The notes below the pieces were generated by a model. The model searched no databases. It saw only the letters and a list, made by a program, of their open reading frames with translations, and was not told the origin of the DNA. DNA of 15,064 nucleotides, taken from RGIG5579 sp045580105. GTDB taxonomy: Bacteria; Bacillota; Clostridia; Oscillospirales; SIG627. The stretch is taken from positions 1 through 15,064 of the forward strand of contig JAZNNH010000081.1 of assembly GCA_045580105.1 (NCBI GenBank). The letters are read 5' to 3'. Positions 5,341-12,119 of this stretch are shown here, piece after piece. Position 1 is the first letter of the stretch. Every line of letters begins with the position of its first letter. The position numbers and the translations under genes were made by a program.

Positions 5341-7176
5341 ATGTGTGGAATTATTGGTTATTCCGGAACGGAAAATGCAGTTGATATTTTGTTAGACGGT
5401 TTGCAAGCCCTTGAATATCGCGGATACGATTCTTCCGGAATCGCAGTTTTTCGCAAAAACGATATTGAAGTTCTGAAAACAGTCGGTAAACTTGCTAATT
5501 TAAGAAAATGCGTTGGCGAAAAAGGAGATGCTTTCAGCGCTTCTTGCGGCATCGGCCATACAAGATGGGCAACGCACGGAAAACCCAGCGATGAGAATTC
5601 TCACCCTCATTCAACTCAAAATCTTTCTTTGGTACATAACGGAATCATCGAAAACTATCTCGAATTGAAAGAAAAGCTGATCAAAGAGAACGGATATTCC
5701 TTTGTTTCCGAAACCGATACCGAGATCGCCGCAAAGCTGGTTGATTCCCATTATTTGGCTTGTCACGATCCCTTTGAAGCCATTGTCCGCGCATTAAAAG
5801 AATTGCGCGGTTCTTACGCTTTTGGTATTATGTTCTGCGACTATCCCGGAACGGTTTTTGCAACTCGCAAAGACAGCCCTCTGATCTGCGCGGAAGACGA
5901 TAACGGTGTGTTCATTGCATCCGATATTCCCGCCATTCTCCACAGAACCAATCGTTATTATATGATGGAAGAGGGAGAAGTCGCTGTTCTCACAAATTCT
6001 TCCATTGATTTTTATGATCTTTCCCATCAACCCATCCAAAAAGAAGTCAAAGTCGCAGATTGGGATTTGGAAGCAGCCGAAAAAGGTTCTTATGACCATT
6101 TCATGATGAAAGAAATGATGGAAGAACCGGAAGTGATCCGCAGAACGGTTTCTCCCAGAATTGGAGACGGCAAGGTGGACTTGAAAATTGAAGGACTGAG
6201 CGATAAAAAGCTTGCTTCTTTCAAGCGCATTGTTTTCGTTGCCTGCGGCACCGCAATGCATGCCGGCATGATCGGAAAAGCTGCCATCGAAAAAATGGCA
6301 AGAATTCCCGTTTGCGTTGAAATTGCATCCGAATTCCGTTATCAGGATCCGATCTTATCCTCGGATGATCTTGTCGTTTTGATTTCCCAATCCGGCGAAA
6401 CGGCAGACACCCTTGCAGCGCTTCGTCTGGCAAAGGAGAAGGGAGCGACCACGCTTGCCATCGCCAACGTTGTCGGCTCATCCATTGCCCGCGACGCCGA
6501 TTACGTTTTTTATACTTGGGCAGGACCCGAAATTGCAGTCGCCAGTACCAAAGCTTATTGCGTGCAAGTGAGCGCGATGTATTTGCTGGCAATCAAATTT
6601 GCCAAGATCCACGGCAAGCTTTCCTCTGAGGAAGAAGCAGATTTGGCGAACACTCTTTTGAACACGATTCCTGAAACGGTTCAAAGCATTCTTGATAACA
6701 GAGAATCACTGAAAAACCTTTCCTCCACTTTAAAAGATGCAGAAAATCTCTTCTTCATCGGACGCGGAATGGACTATGCGCTGTCTATGGAGGGATCCTT
6801 AAAACTCAAGGAAATCACTTATATTCACAGCGAAGCATATGCCGCCGGTGAATTAAAACACGGTACCATTTCTTTGATTACGGACGGCGTACCGGTCATT
6901 GCAATAGCAACCGGCGATGCTTGCTTCGAAAAAATGTTATCCAATATCAAAGAAGTACGCGCAAGAGGTGCAAGAGTGCTTTTAATTTGCAAAGAAAGTG
7001 CACTGGGTTCTCAGGACGTTGCCGATGACGTCGTTGCTCTTCCTGCCGTTTGCGAGCTGTTTATGCCCTTACTTGTGGCTCCTGTTTTCCAGCTCATCGC
7101 ATATTATACCTCAGTTCTGCGCGGCTGTGACGTAGACAAACCCCGTAATCTTGCAAAATCGGTTACGGTCGAATAA
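5341..7176 (+). CDS. glmS: Glutamine--fructose-6-phosphate aminotransferase (isomerizing)
   Basis: A 611-residue enzyme making glucosamine-6-phosphate from fructose-6-phosphate and glutamine, the first committed step to UDP-GlcNAc for peptidoglycan. The N-terminal class II glutaminase domain starts MCGIIGY, with Cys2 becoming the nucleophile after Met removal. GHTRWATHG (72-80), the HNG loop (99-101) and SETDTE (123-128) follow. Two sugar isomerase (SIS) domains show ACGTAMHAG (301-309), SQSGETADT (349-357) and GRGMDYALSMEGSLKLKE (474-491). The C-terminus is the family's DKPRNLAKSVTVE. An in-frame ATG at 5323 is rejected, since the AGGAG at 5331-5335 sits 5 nt before ATG 5341 and the enzyme needs Cys next to Met. 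The short leader leaves no room for the glmS ribozyme known from many Gram-positives. Confidence 0.98.
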   Translation: MCGIIGYSGTENAVDILLDGLQALEYRGYDSSGIAVFRKNDIEVLKTVGKLANLRKCVGEKGDAFSASCGIGHTRWATHGKPSDENSHPHSTQNLSLVHNGIIENYLELKEKLIKENGYSFVSETDTEIAAKLVDSHYLACHDPFEAIVRALKELRGSYAFGIMFCDYPGTVFATRKDSPLICAEDDNGVFIASDIPAILHRTNRYYMMEEGEVAVLTNSSIDFYDLSHQPIQKEVKVADWDLEAAEKGSYDHFMMKEMMEEPEVIRRTVSPRIGDGKVDLKIEGLSDKKLASFKRIVFVACGTAMHAGMIGKAAIEKMARIPVCVEIASEFRYQDPILSSDDLVVLISQSGETADTLAALRLAKEKGATTLAIANVVGSSIARDADYVFYTWAGPEIAVASTKAYCVQVSAMYLLAIKFAKIHGKLSSEEEADLANTLLNTIPETVQSILDNRESLKNLSSTLKDAENLFFIGRGMDYALSMEGSLKLKEITYIHSEAYAAGELKHGTISLITDGVPVIAIATGDACFEKMLSNIKEVRARGARVLLICKESALGSQDVADDVVALPAVCELFMPLLVAPVFQLIAYYTSVLRGCDVDKPRNLAKSVTVE

Positions 7177-7267
7177 TCCTTCGACTCATCTTTCATTTAA
7201 ATAACAAAGGAAGATTTCAATCGCTTTTTACTTCAAAACGAATTTCAGAAAAGATGTAGGTATATCA

Positions 7268-7867
7268 ATGAAACCAATTTTCAGAAGCGCGATGTTCGGT
7301 TTTCATAAGGATGACGTTGCCAATTTCATAGCCCAACAAAATCGTCAATTTGAAGCAAAAGTTTCGGATTTGAAAGAACAGATGGAACTGGCGCAACAAA
7401 AGTTTGAGCAGGAAAAAGAAGCATTTCTTCTCGATCAAGACGAGCTTTCCACGCTTCGCGAAAAGGAAGCCGCGCATCGATCCGACTTTGGTCGCATCGA
7501 ACAGCTTGTAAACACGATCCACTCCAAAGAAGAAGCTCTTTCCTCTGCTTTTTCCGAGAGTGCGGTAGCCGTTGCAAACGTCGGAGAAGATGTTTCCCGT
7601 CTGAAAGAAAAACTTGCCAACGCCAAAGAATTGCGTCAAAAAGCAAACCGTTTTGACCAATTGACCTCGCTTTTGGGCGAAATTGTATCCGGCAAAAAGT
7701 CGGATCAGACCCAAAAAACAGAAAACGTCGAGGAAGCAGAGCAGGACATCACAAGCATAGATGAGGCGCTGTCCCTTCTTACCAAAGAAAGAGAACTGCT
7801 CGTATCCTTGCAAGAAAGCTGTACTGAGCTATCCGCACTTCTTGCGCAGATAGGTTCCGAAAAATGA
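7268..7867 (+). CDS. DivIVA-like coiled-coil protein
   Basis: A 199-residue, very charged protein. The N-terminus (FRSAMFGFHKDDVANFIAQ, residues 5-23) resembles the start of DivIVA/GpsB proteins, whose first residues bind membranes before a dimeric coiled coil. Residues 25-70 are a strong coiled-coil candidate (repeated E, K, Q, L), a second runs over about 105-135, and a third over 163-192. No enzyme motif is visible. By analogy it could be a cell-pole or division-site scaffold, but only the N-terminal block supports this. The ribosome site is weak (TAGG about 8 nt before ATG). No clear promoter or terminator lies in the 91 bp after glmS, so read-through from glmS is possible. Its last codons overlap the next gene by 4 bp (ATGA), indicating translational coupling. 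Confidence 0.75.
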   Translation: MKPIFRSAMFGFHKDDVANFIAQQNRQFEAKVSDLKEQMELAQQKFEQEKEAFLLDQDELSTLREKEAAHRSDFGRIEQLVNTIHSKEEALSSAFSESAVAVANVGEDVSRLKEKLANAKELRQKANRFDQLTSLLGEIVSGKKSDQTQKTENVEEAEQDITSIDEALSLLTKERELLVSLQESCTELSALLAQIGSEK

Positions 7868-8592
7868 AAGCCGCCTTTGTCAGCGGCGCCACCCGCGGAA
7901 TCGGACGCGCAATCGCTTTGGAACTTTCCCGATGCGGATATGAAGTTGGCTTTTGCTATAAAAAAAGCGCAGACGAAGCGCAATCGCTTTTGAAACAGAT
8001 CAATCAACAAACAAAAGGGTATGCGTATTCCGTTGATCTTCGCAATACCAATGAAGTCACTTCGCTTGCTCGGGCAATTCTTTCGGATATGCCCGAGTTT
8101 TCCGTTTTGGTCAATAACGCCGGAGTTTCTTCTTGGGGGATGTTTCAAGACGTAACGGAACAGGAATTTGACCGCGTATTTTCCATCAATTTCAAAAGCG
8201 CTTTCTTTTTGACAAAAGAGCTTTTGCTGCCCATGATCCAAAATCAAAAGGGAAGAGTCATTAATATTTCGTCCATTTGGGGACAAACCGGTGGCTCTTG
8301 CGAGGTGCTCTATTCCGCTTCCAAAGCCGCGATGATCGGATTTACCAAATCATTGGCTAAAGAACTGGCACCGAGTGGAATTACCGTCAATTGCATCGCT
8401 CCCGGTGTCGTTGATACGGATATGATGGCGCAGTTTTCGTCCGACGAAAGACAAGCGTTGAAGGAGGAAATTCCCGTCGGCCGCTTTGCAAGACCCGACG
8501 AAATTGCAGGTCTGGTTCGTTATTTGATTGATGATAAAGCCGCGTATATCACCGGCCAAGTTTTGAGTATAAACGGAGGAATGTACTGTTGA
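7864..8592 (+). CDS. ymfI: SDR-family oxidoreductase, probable EF-P 5-aminopentanone reductase (YmfI type)
   Basis: A 242-residue short-chain dehydrogenase. It has the NADP-binding SGATRGIG (7-14), NNAG (84-87), N109, and the catalytic Ser near 137 with Y150 and K154. Overall it resembles FabG, the 3-oxoacyl-ACP reductase. The segment ISSIWGQTGGSCEVLYSASK (135-154) and the C-terminal NGGMYC match what I recall of YmfI, which in Bacillus subtilis reduces the 5-aminopentanone group attached to elongation factor P. No fatty-acid synthesis gene is nearby, which also speaks against FabG. The EF-P gene itself is not in the window. The start overlaps the DivIVA-like gene by 4 bp and the stop overlaps the next start (TTGA), so it is the middle of a coupled trio. 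The SDR assignment is certain; the YmfI assignment rests on remembered motifs. Confidence 0.85.
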   Translation: MKAAFVSGATRGIGRAIALELSRCGYEVGFCYKKSADEAQSLLKQINQQTKGYAYSVDLRNTNEVTSLARAILSDMPEFSVLVNNAGVSSWGMFQDVTEQEFDRVFSINFKSAFFLTKELLLPMIQNQKGRVINISSIWGQTGGSCEVLYSASKAAMIGFTKSLAKELAPSGITVNCIAPGVVDTDMMAQFSSDERQALKEEIPVGRFARPDEIAGLVRYLIDDKAAYITGQVLSINGGMYC

Positions 8593-9344
8593 GCGCTCGT
8601 TCATCGAATCTCTCGGAGAAGATTATTTCACTTTTTCAGTCCGGCAAGCTTCAAAGTGCACAAGAGGTTTGTGCGGACTATATCGATCAATGCAAAACGC
8701 AGTTTATGGAAGAGTTGACCCTCGATACGGCAACCAATTTTGCCGGCAGTGTCTTGCTGTTTTCCCAGCTTTGCGCCGCAGAAAAGAAACCGTGGAAAGC
8801 CACCTTGTATCTGAATGATGCAAACGGCTGCATCCGCTTTTTGGAAGACTTTATGACCCACCGCGAAATGCTTGCTTCCACTTGCTTTTCTTTCGCTTCG
8901 GCATATGAATACGCCGCCTTCTTTCCGGAGGCAAGCCAATATTACCAAAAAGCCATCCGTTATTCAAACGACGTTTCTGTTTTGGAAGAGGCATTATTTT
9001 CATATCTGCTGATGACCCTTCGCATTCACGATACGATTCCAAAAAGGGATCTCGATCTTGTCAGAGAAAAGATTGATTCCAAAACCTTGTCGGAGATCAA
9101 AAAAGAGGCAAAGGATGCTTTTTCCAAACTCATTGCGACCGACCCGATTGAAAAAGAACAAACATTCTTAGACATTCGATATGAGGTCGAAAAGAGAGTG
9201 GATGCTCAATTGCTTGAAACGGATGCGGAAAACGTCCCGTTTTGTATCCGCTACTGGACGAGTAAGAAGCAAATCTTACAGGATGAATTCGGCATTACTT
9301 GGCGCACACCTGCCGAATGCAATCCCGATATCAAATTTCAATAA
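8589..9344 (+). CDS. Helical TPR-like protein of unknown function
   Basis: A 251-residue protein I do not recognise. It is largely helical. Residues about 100-150 (FSFASAYEYAAFFPEASQYY, then QKAIRYSNDVSVLEEALFSY) look like tetratricopeptide-type helix pairs, suggesting a protein-binding scaffold. There is no signal peptide or membrane segment, so it is probably cytoplasmic. The start is TTG at 8589, inside the stop region of the SDR gene (TTGA), with GGAGGA at 8575-8580 8-9 nt before it. That ribosome site doubles as the Gly-Gly codons ending the SDR. The next in-frame ATG is 36 codons further and would cut into the conserved-looking helices. It closes the trio and is followed after 4 bp by a terminator. 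Confidence 0.72.
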   Translation: MSARSSNLSEKIISLFQSGKLQSAQEVCADYIDQCKTQFMEELTLDTATNFAGSVLLFSQLCAAEKKPWKATLYLNDANGCIRFLEDFMTHREMLASTCFSFASAYEYAAFFPEASQYYQKAIRYSNDVSVLEEALFSYLLMTLRIHDTIPKRDLDLVREKIDSKTLSEIKKEAKDAFSKLIATDPIEKEQTFLDIRYEVEKRVDAQLLETDAENVPFCIRYWTSKKQILQDEFGITWRTPAECNPDIKFQ

Positions 9345-9348
9345 CAAC

Positions 9349-9378
9349 AAAAAAGGAGCACGAACGTGCCCCTTTTTT
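9349..9378. terminator. Bidirectional intrinsic terminator between convergent genes
   Basis: An A6 run, a GC-rich stem (9355-9361 with 9366-9372) and a T6 run form a hairpin usable in both directions. Position 9357/9370 is an A-C mismatch as plus-strand RNA but a G-U pair as minus-strand RNA, so it should be somewhat stronger for the coat genes. It begins 4 bp after the TPR-like gene and ends 3 bp before the coat gene stop. Confidence 0.92.
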
Positions 9379-9381
9379 CTT

Positions 9382-9654
9382 TTAGCAACATTTACAATTT
9401 GCAGAAAACTTTTGTTTGATCTGATTGACCTTATCCTGCGGTGCAGTTTCGGTTTGATACCAGCCACGGCCCTTCATTTCTTGAAATACGTCATGCTGAA
9501 TTTGATGTTCGTCTTCCAAAATAGACATAAACGCCGTCTTTACACTGGGTTCGCTTGCTTCATTAGCAGTGGCATTGTATCCACCGGTCATGAATTTCTG
9601 CGTGGAAAGAATGTCGCCCATCATTTCCTGATCGGAGTATTGATTTGTATTCAT
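9382..9654 (-). CDS. CotF-family spore coat protein
   Basis: A 90-residue protein matching the coat F family: YSDQEMMGDILSTQKFMTGGYN, then EDEHQIQHDVFQEMKGRGWYQTE, a helical ferritin-like arrangement typical of these small coat proteins. Such proteins are deposited in the spore coat late in sporulation. The C-terminus CKCC is cysteine-rich and could crosslink in the coat (inference). The ribosome site AGGAG (9661-9665) lies 6 nt before the ATG and overlaps the TAG stop of the upstream gene, so the two genes form a coupled pair. It is convergent with the TPR-like gene and shares its terminator. Confidence 0.9.
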   Translation of the reverse strand: MNTNQYSDQEMMGDILSTQKFMTGGYNATANEASEPSVKTAFMSILEDEHQIQHDVFQEMKGRGWYQTETAPQDKVNQIKQKFSANCKCC

Positions 9655-9663
9655 ATCGATCTC

Positions 9664-9849
9664 CTAACCCAAAAGCGAAAACAGTTTGTCATAATGCTGC
9701 TGATGCTTTTGTGCGATTTCATCGAATTTGTTTTTCAAAGTAAGATCCTGCACGTTATTTGCAAACATTTTGCATTTGCAAATCATGTTTTGCTCACTTT
9801 TCAACTGGTCTTCGATTGCGGAAAGTTCTTTTGTTGTAAGGTTTGCCAT
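9664..9849 (-). CDS. Small spore-coat-associated protein
   Basis: A 61-residue, almost wholly helical protein (MANLTTKELSAIEDQL, then KCKMFANNVQD, ending HYDKLFSLLG). It resembles small clostridial proteins commonly encoded next to CotF genes and may be a helical-hairpin partner of the 90-residue coat protein. AAAGGA lies 8 nt before ATG. It is first in a two-gene operon and its stop TAG is part of the next gene's ribosome site. The sporulation-type promoter upstream supports a spore role. Confidence 0.8.
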   Translation of the reverse strand: MANLTTKELSAIEDQLKSEQNMICKCKMFANNVQDLTLKNKFDEIAQKHQQHYDKLFSLLG

Positions 9850-9872
9850 TGTTTTGTTCCTTTCCTTGTTTT

Positions 9873-9890
9873 CGTCGGTTTGTTCCGACG
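9873..9890 (-). other. 5' leader hairpin of the coat operon
   Basis: On the minus strand CGTCGG and CCGACG are perfect 6-bp arms (9885-9890 and 9873-9878) with a 6-base loop. The start point expected from the -10 box is near 9888, so the hairpin would be at or next to the 5' end of the mRNA. Such 5' stem-loops are known to stabilise some Bacillus transcripts. Confidence 0.5.
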
Positions 9891-9894
9891 CTTA

Positions 9895-9924
9895 TAGTAT
9901 GGTTTTGAGTTCTTTTTCATATGC
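9895..9924 (-). promoter_or_regulatory. Sporulation sigma-G-like promoter of the coat operon
   Basis: On the minus strand GCATA (9920-9924) and CATACTA (9895-9901) with an 18-bp spacer fit the Bacillus sigma-G consensus (GHATR and CATNHTA). The -10 region read as CATACTATA also fits sigma-K (CATANNNTA). I see no sigma-A promoter in this position. Late-sporulation control suits the two coat genes; which sigma factor acts cannot be decided by eye. Confidence 0.6.
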
Positions 9925-9955
9925 GAAATTCTTATATCAAATTTTTGCTTTTTAA

Positions 9956-9984
9956 TTGACATTTTTTCTAAAAAGTGTTATATT
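9956..9984 (+). promoter_or_regulatory. Sigma-A promoter of the deoR / 2-oxoacid dehydrogenase operon
   Basis: Consensus TTGACA (9956-9961) and TATATT (9979-9984) with a 17-bp spacer, about 54 bp before the regulator's start codon. No other promoter is visible before the E2 gene, so it probably drives the whole operon. Confidence 0.88.
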
Positions 9985-9993
9985 ATAACAAGA

Positions 9994-10013
9994 AAATGTG
10001 AATTTTCACATTT
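9994..10013. promoter_or_regulatory. Perfect palindromic operator candidate upstream of the DeoR-type gene
   Basis: AAATGTGAA (9994-10002) and TTCACATTT (10005-10013) are perfect 9-bp arms around TT, starting 9 bp after the -10 box and thus at the transcription start. This is a natural place for autorepression by the DeoR-type regulator encoded 25 bp downstream. Confidence 0.65.
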
Positions 10014-10037
10014 AAATAATGTTCGAAAGGAAGAGAG

Positions 10038-10808
10038 ATGAAGAATCCGAGAAAAGCGCTTGTTCGTGAAATCTTAATTTCGAAACCTTTTACTTCCTTA
10101 AAAGAATTGGAAGAGCGTTTTCCGAATGTTTCCGGCATGACGTTACGTCGCGACATCGAATTTTTCGAACGGCAAGGCGATGTCATCAAGGTTCGAGGCG
10201 GAGCCCGTTCCATGAAGTTTATCACCACTTCCATGGAAGATAACTTCTCAACCCGTTCCAGCGAAAACACGTTTTCCAAGCAAAAGATCGCACAAGCCGC
10301 CGCGTGCTTTATCGAAACCGGAAGAAGCATCTTTTTCGATTCCGGTTCCACGGTCATGCAGCTTGCCGGTATGATGCCGAAGATCCGTCTTGCGGTCAAT
10401 ACCACAGATCCCAATCTGGCTTTGGAACTGGTAAAGCAAGACAATATCATGGTCAACTTGGTAGGGGGACTGCTCAGCAGAGATAATCTCTCCTTATCCG
10501 GTATTCAGTCCGTCGAATTTATTAATAAGGTAAACATCGACGTGGCCTTTATTTCTCCTTCCGGCTTTTCCTTGAAAAACGGTTTTACAAGCGGTAATTA
10601 TAACGAAAGTGAACTGAAAAACGCCATTGTAAAAAAAGCCGGTTGTGTCATTATGCTGATCCACTCTTCGAAGATCGGCAAAAGTCTTCCGTACACCTTT
10701 GCATCGCTTTCGCAGGTGCAAAAGATCGTGACGGACGAACCCTTGGATGCTGAGATCCTCAGTGCCTGCGACGAGCTTGGCATTGAAGTGATCATCGCAA
10801 ATAAATAA
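10038..10808 (+). CDS. DeoR/GlpR-family transcriptional regulator
   Basis: A 256-residue cytoplasmic DNA-binding regulator. Residues 19-56 form the winged helix (SLKELEERF, then SGMTLRRDIEFFERQGDVIKVRGGA, with the LRRD block characteristic of DeoR). The C-terminal sensor domain (about 80-245) has DSGSTV at 101-106, NTTDPNLA, VGGLLSRDNLSLSG and IDVAFISPSGFS, matching the DeoRC domain that binds phosphorylated sugars or nucleosides. The typical DGGTT-like loop is present as DSGST. Ribosome site AAGGAAG lies just before ATG. It is first in the operon, with the E2 gene starting 25 bp after its stop, and a perfect palindrome sits at its promoter. It probably controls both itself and the dehydrogenase genes in response to a phosphorylated metabolite; the ligand is unknown. 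Confidence 0.92.
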   Translation: MKNPRKALVREILISKPFTSLKELEERFPNVSGMTLRRDIEFFERQGDVIKVRGGARSMKFITTSMEDNFSTRSSENTFSKQKIAQAAACFIETGRSIFFDSGSTVMQLAGMMPKIRLAVNTTDPNLALELVKQDNIMVNLVGGLLSRDNLSLSGIQSVEFINKVNIDVAFISPSGFSLKNGFTSGNYNESELKNAIVKKAGCVIMLIHSSKIGKSLPYTFASLSQVQKIVTDEPLDAEILSACDELGIEVIIANK

Positions 10809-10833
10809 TGGATTATTTTTTGGAGGTGTTGTT

Positions 10834-12105
10834 ATGGCAACAGCAGTCATTATGCCGCGCCAGGGACAGAGCGTAGAAAGTTGCGTGATCACGTCCTGGA
10901 GCAAAAAAGTGGGAGATGAAGTCAAAGTCGGTGACATTCTCTTTTCTTACGAAACCGACAAATCATCCTTCGATGAAGAAGCGACCGTAGAAGGTACTCT
11001 TCTTGCCATTTTCAGAGAAGAGGGAGAAGACGTCCCTTGCCTTGAAAATGTCTGTGTCATCGGTGCACAAGGTGAAGATTTCGCTCAGTTTGCCCCCAAG
11101 GAAGAAAGTTCGGAAGCACCCGCTCCCGCTGCCGAAGAAAAAGTGGCAGAACCCGCTTCCCAAACCGTTGCTGCTCCCGCAGCTGCTTCCACCGCACAGG
11201 CAGGCGGAGAAAAGATTTCTCCCAGAGCAAGAGCTTTGGCTGAAAAGACCGACGTCGACCTTTCCAGAGTAGTTCCCACGGGTCCCGATGGAAGAATCAT
11301 TGAAAGAGATATTCAAGCAGCTCTTGATGCCGGCATTCTGATGGGCACTGCTCCCGCAGCAGAAGCAGCCGTTCCCGAAACTTCGACCGCAGCAGCTCCC
11401 GTGGATGCAAACGAATTCGAAGATGTCAAACTTTCCAACGTGAGAAAAGTAATTGCAAAATCGATGCACGCATCGCTTTCCAATTCTGCTCAGCTCACTC
11501 TCAACGCATCCTTTGATGCTACCAAGATCATGGCATTCCGCGCTTCCTTGAAAGCAGGCGCTGAAGCCCTCGGTCTTACCAACATCACCTTGAACGACAT
11601 TGTTCTTTATGCCGTTTCCAAGACCTTGTCTGCTCATAAGGATCTGAACGCACATTATCTGGATGATAAGATCCGCTTCTTCAAGCACGTCAATCTCGGC
11701 ATTGCAGTTGACACCGAAAGAGGACTTTTGGTTCCCACGCTCTCCTTGGCTGACACCCTCAGCTTGAACGAACTGGCAACCCAGTCCAAAGCGCTGATTT
11801 CAGAAGCTCAGAGCGGCAACATCAACCCCGACAAGCTTTCCGGCGCAAGCTTTACCGTTACCAACCTCGGTTCTCTGGGAATTGAAAGCTTTACCCCCGT
11901 TATCAATCCTCCCCAGACCGGTATTCTCGGTGTCTGCACCATTACAAACCGCGTTAAGAAAACCGCAAACGGTGACGTGACCTATCCCGCAATGGGACTT
12001 TCCCTCACCTTTGATCACAGAGCACTCGACGGTGCACCTGCTGCAAAATTCTTGAAGGATCTTTGCAACAATCTCGAAAACTTCGATCTTTTGCTTGCTA
12101 AATAA
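10834..12105 (+). CDS. Dihydrolipoamide acyltransferase (E2) of a 2-oxoacid dehydrogenase complex
   Basis: A 423-residue core enzyme that takes the acyl group from E1 on its lipoyl arm and passes it to coenzyme A. One lipoyl domain (1-80) holds the lipoylation site K43 in ETDKSS. An Ala/Pro/Glu-rich linker leads to the E1/E3-binding domain (127-163, KISPRARALAEKTDVDLSRV, then GPDGRIIERDI). A second Ala/Pro linker leads to the catalytic domain from about 195, with DHRALDG at 394-400 giving H395 and D399. The VMP-RQGQSVESC-type N-terminus resembles pyruvate and acetoin complexes, but the acyl substrate cannot be settled. GGAGG at 10822-10826 precedes the ATG. It is first of the E2-E3-E1 order, and codon use is strongly biased, suggesting high expression. 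Confidence 0.95.
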   Translation: MATAVIMPRQGQSVESCVITSWSKKVGDEVKVGDILFSYETDKSSFDEEATVEGTLLAIFREEGEDVPCLENVCVIGAQGEDFAQFAPKEESSEAPAPAAEEKVAEPASQTVAAPAAASTAQAGGEKISPRARALAEKTDVDLSRVVPTGPDGRIIERDIQAALDAGILMGTAPAAEAAVPETSTAAAPVDANEFEDVKLSNVRKVIAKSMHASLSNSAQLTLNASFDATKIMAFRASLKAGAEALGLTNITLNDIVLYAVSKTLSAHKDLNAHYLDDKIRFFKHVNLGIAVDTERGLLVPTLSLADTLSLNELATQSKALISEAQSGNINPDKLSGASFTVTNLGSLGIESFTPVINPPQTGILGVCTITNRVKKTANGDVTYPAMGLSLTFDHRALDGAPAAKFLKDLCNNLENFDLLLAK

Positions 12106-12119
12106 GGAGGAAACGTAGA

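Noticed and set aside
7177..7267. Possible promoter or terminator between glmS and the DivIVA-like gene
   Set aside because: No convincing -35/-10 pair or GC-rich stem with T run could be found in these 91 bp.
9181..9897. 238-codon plus-strand open frame across the coat gene region
   Set aside because: It overlaps the TPR-like gene in another frame and then runs antisense to two well-supported coat genes and through their terminator.
10963..11688. 241-codon antisense frame opposite the E2 gene
   Set aside because: Gly/Ser/Cys-rich shadow of the Ala/Pro-rich linkers of E2; no independent support.
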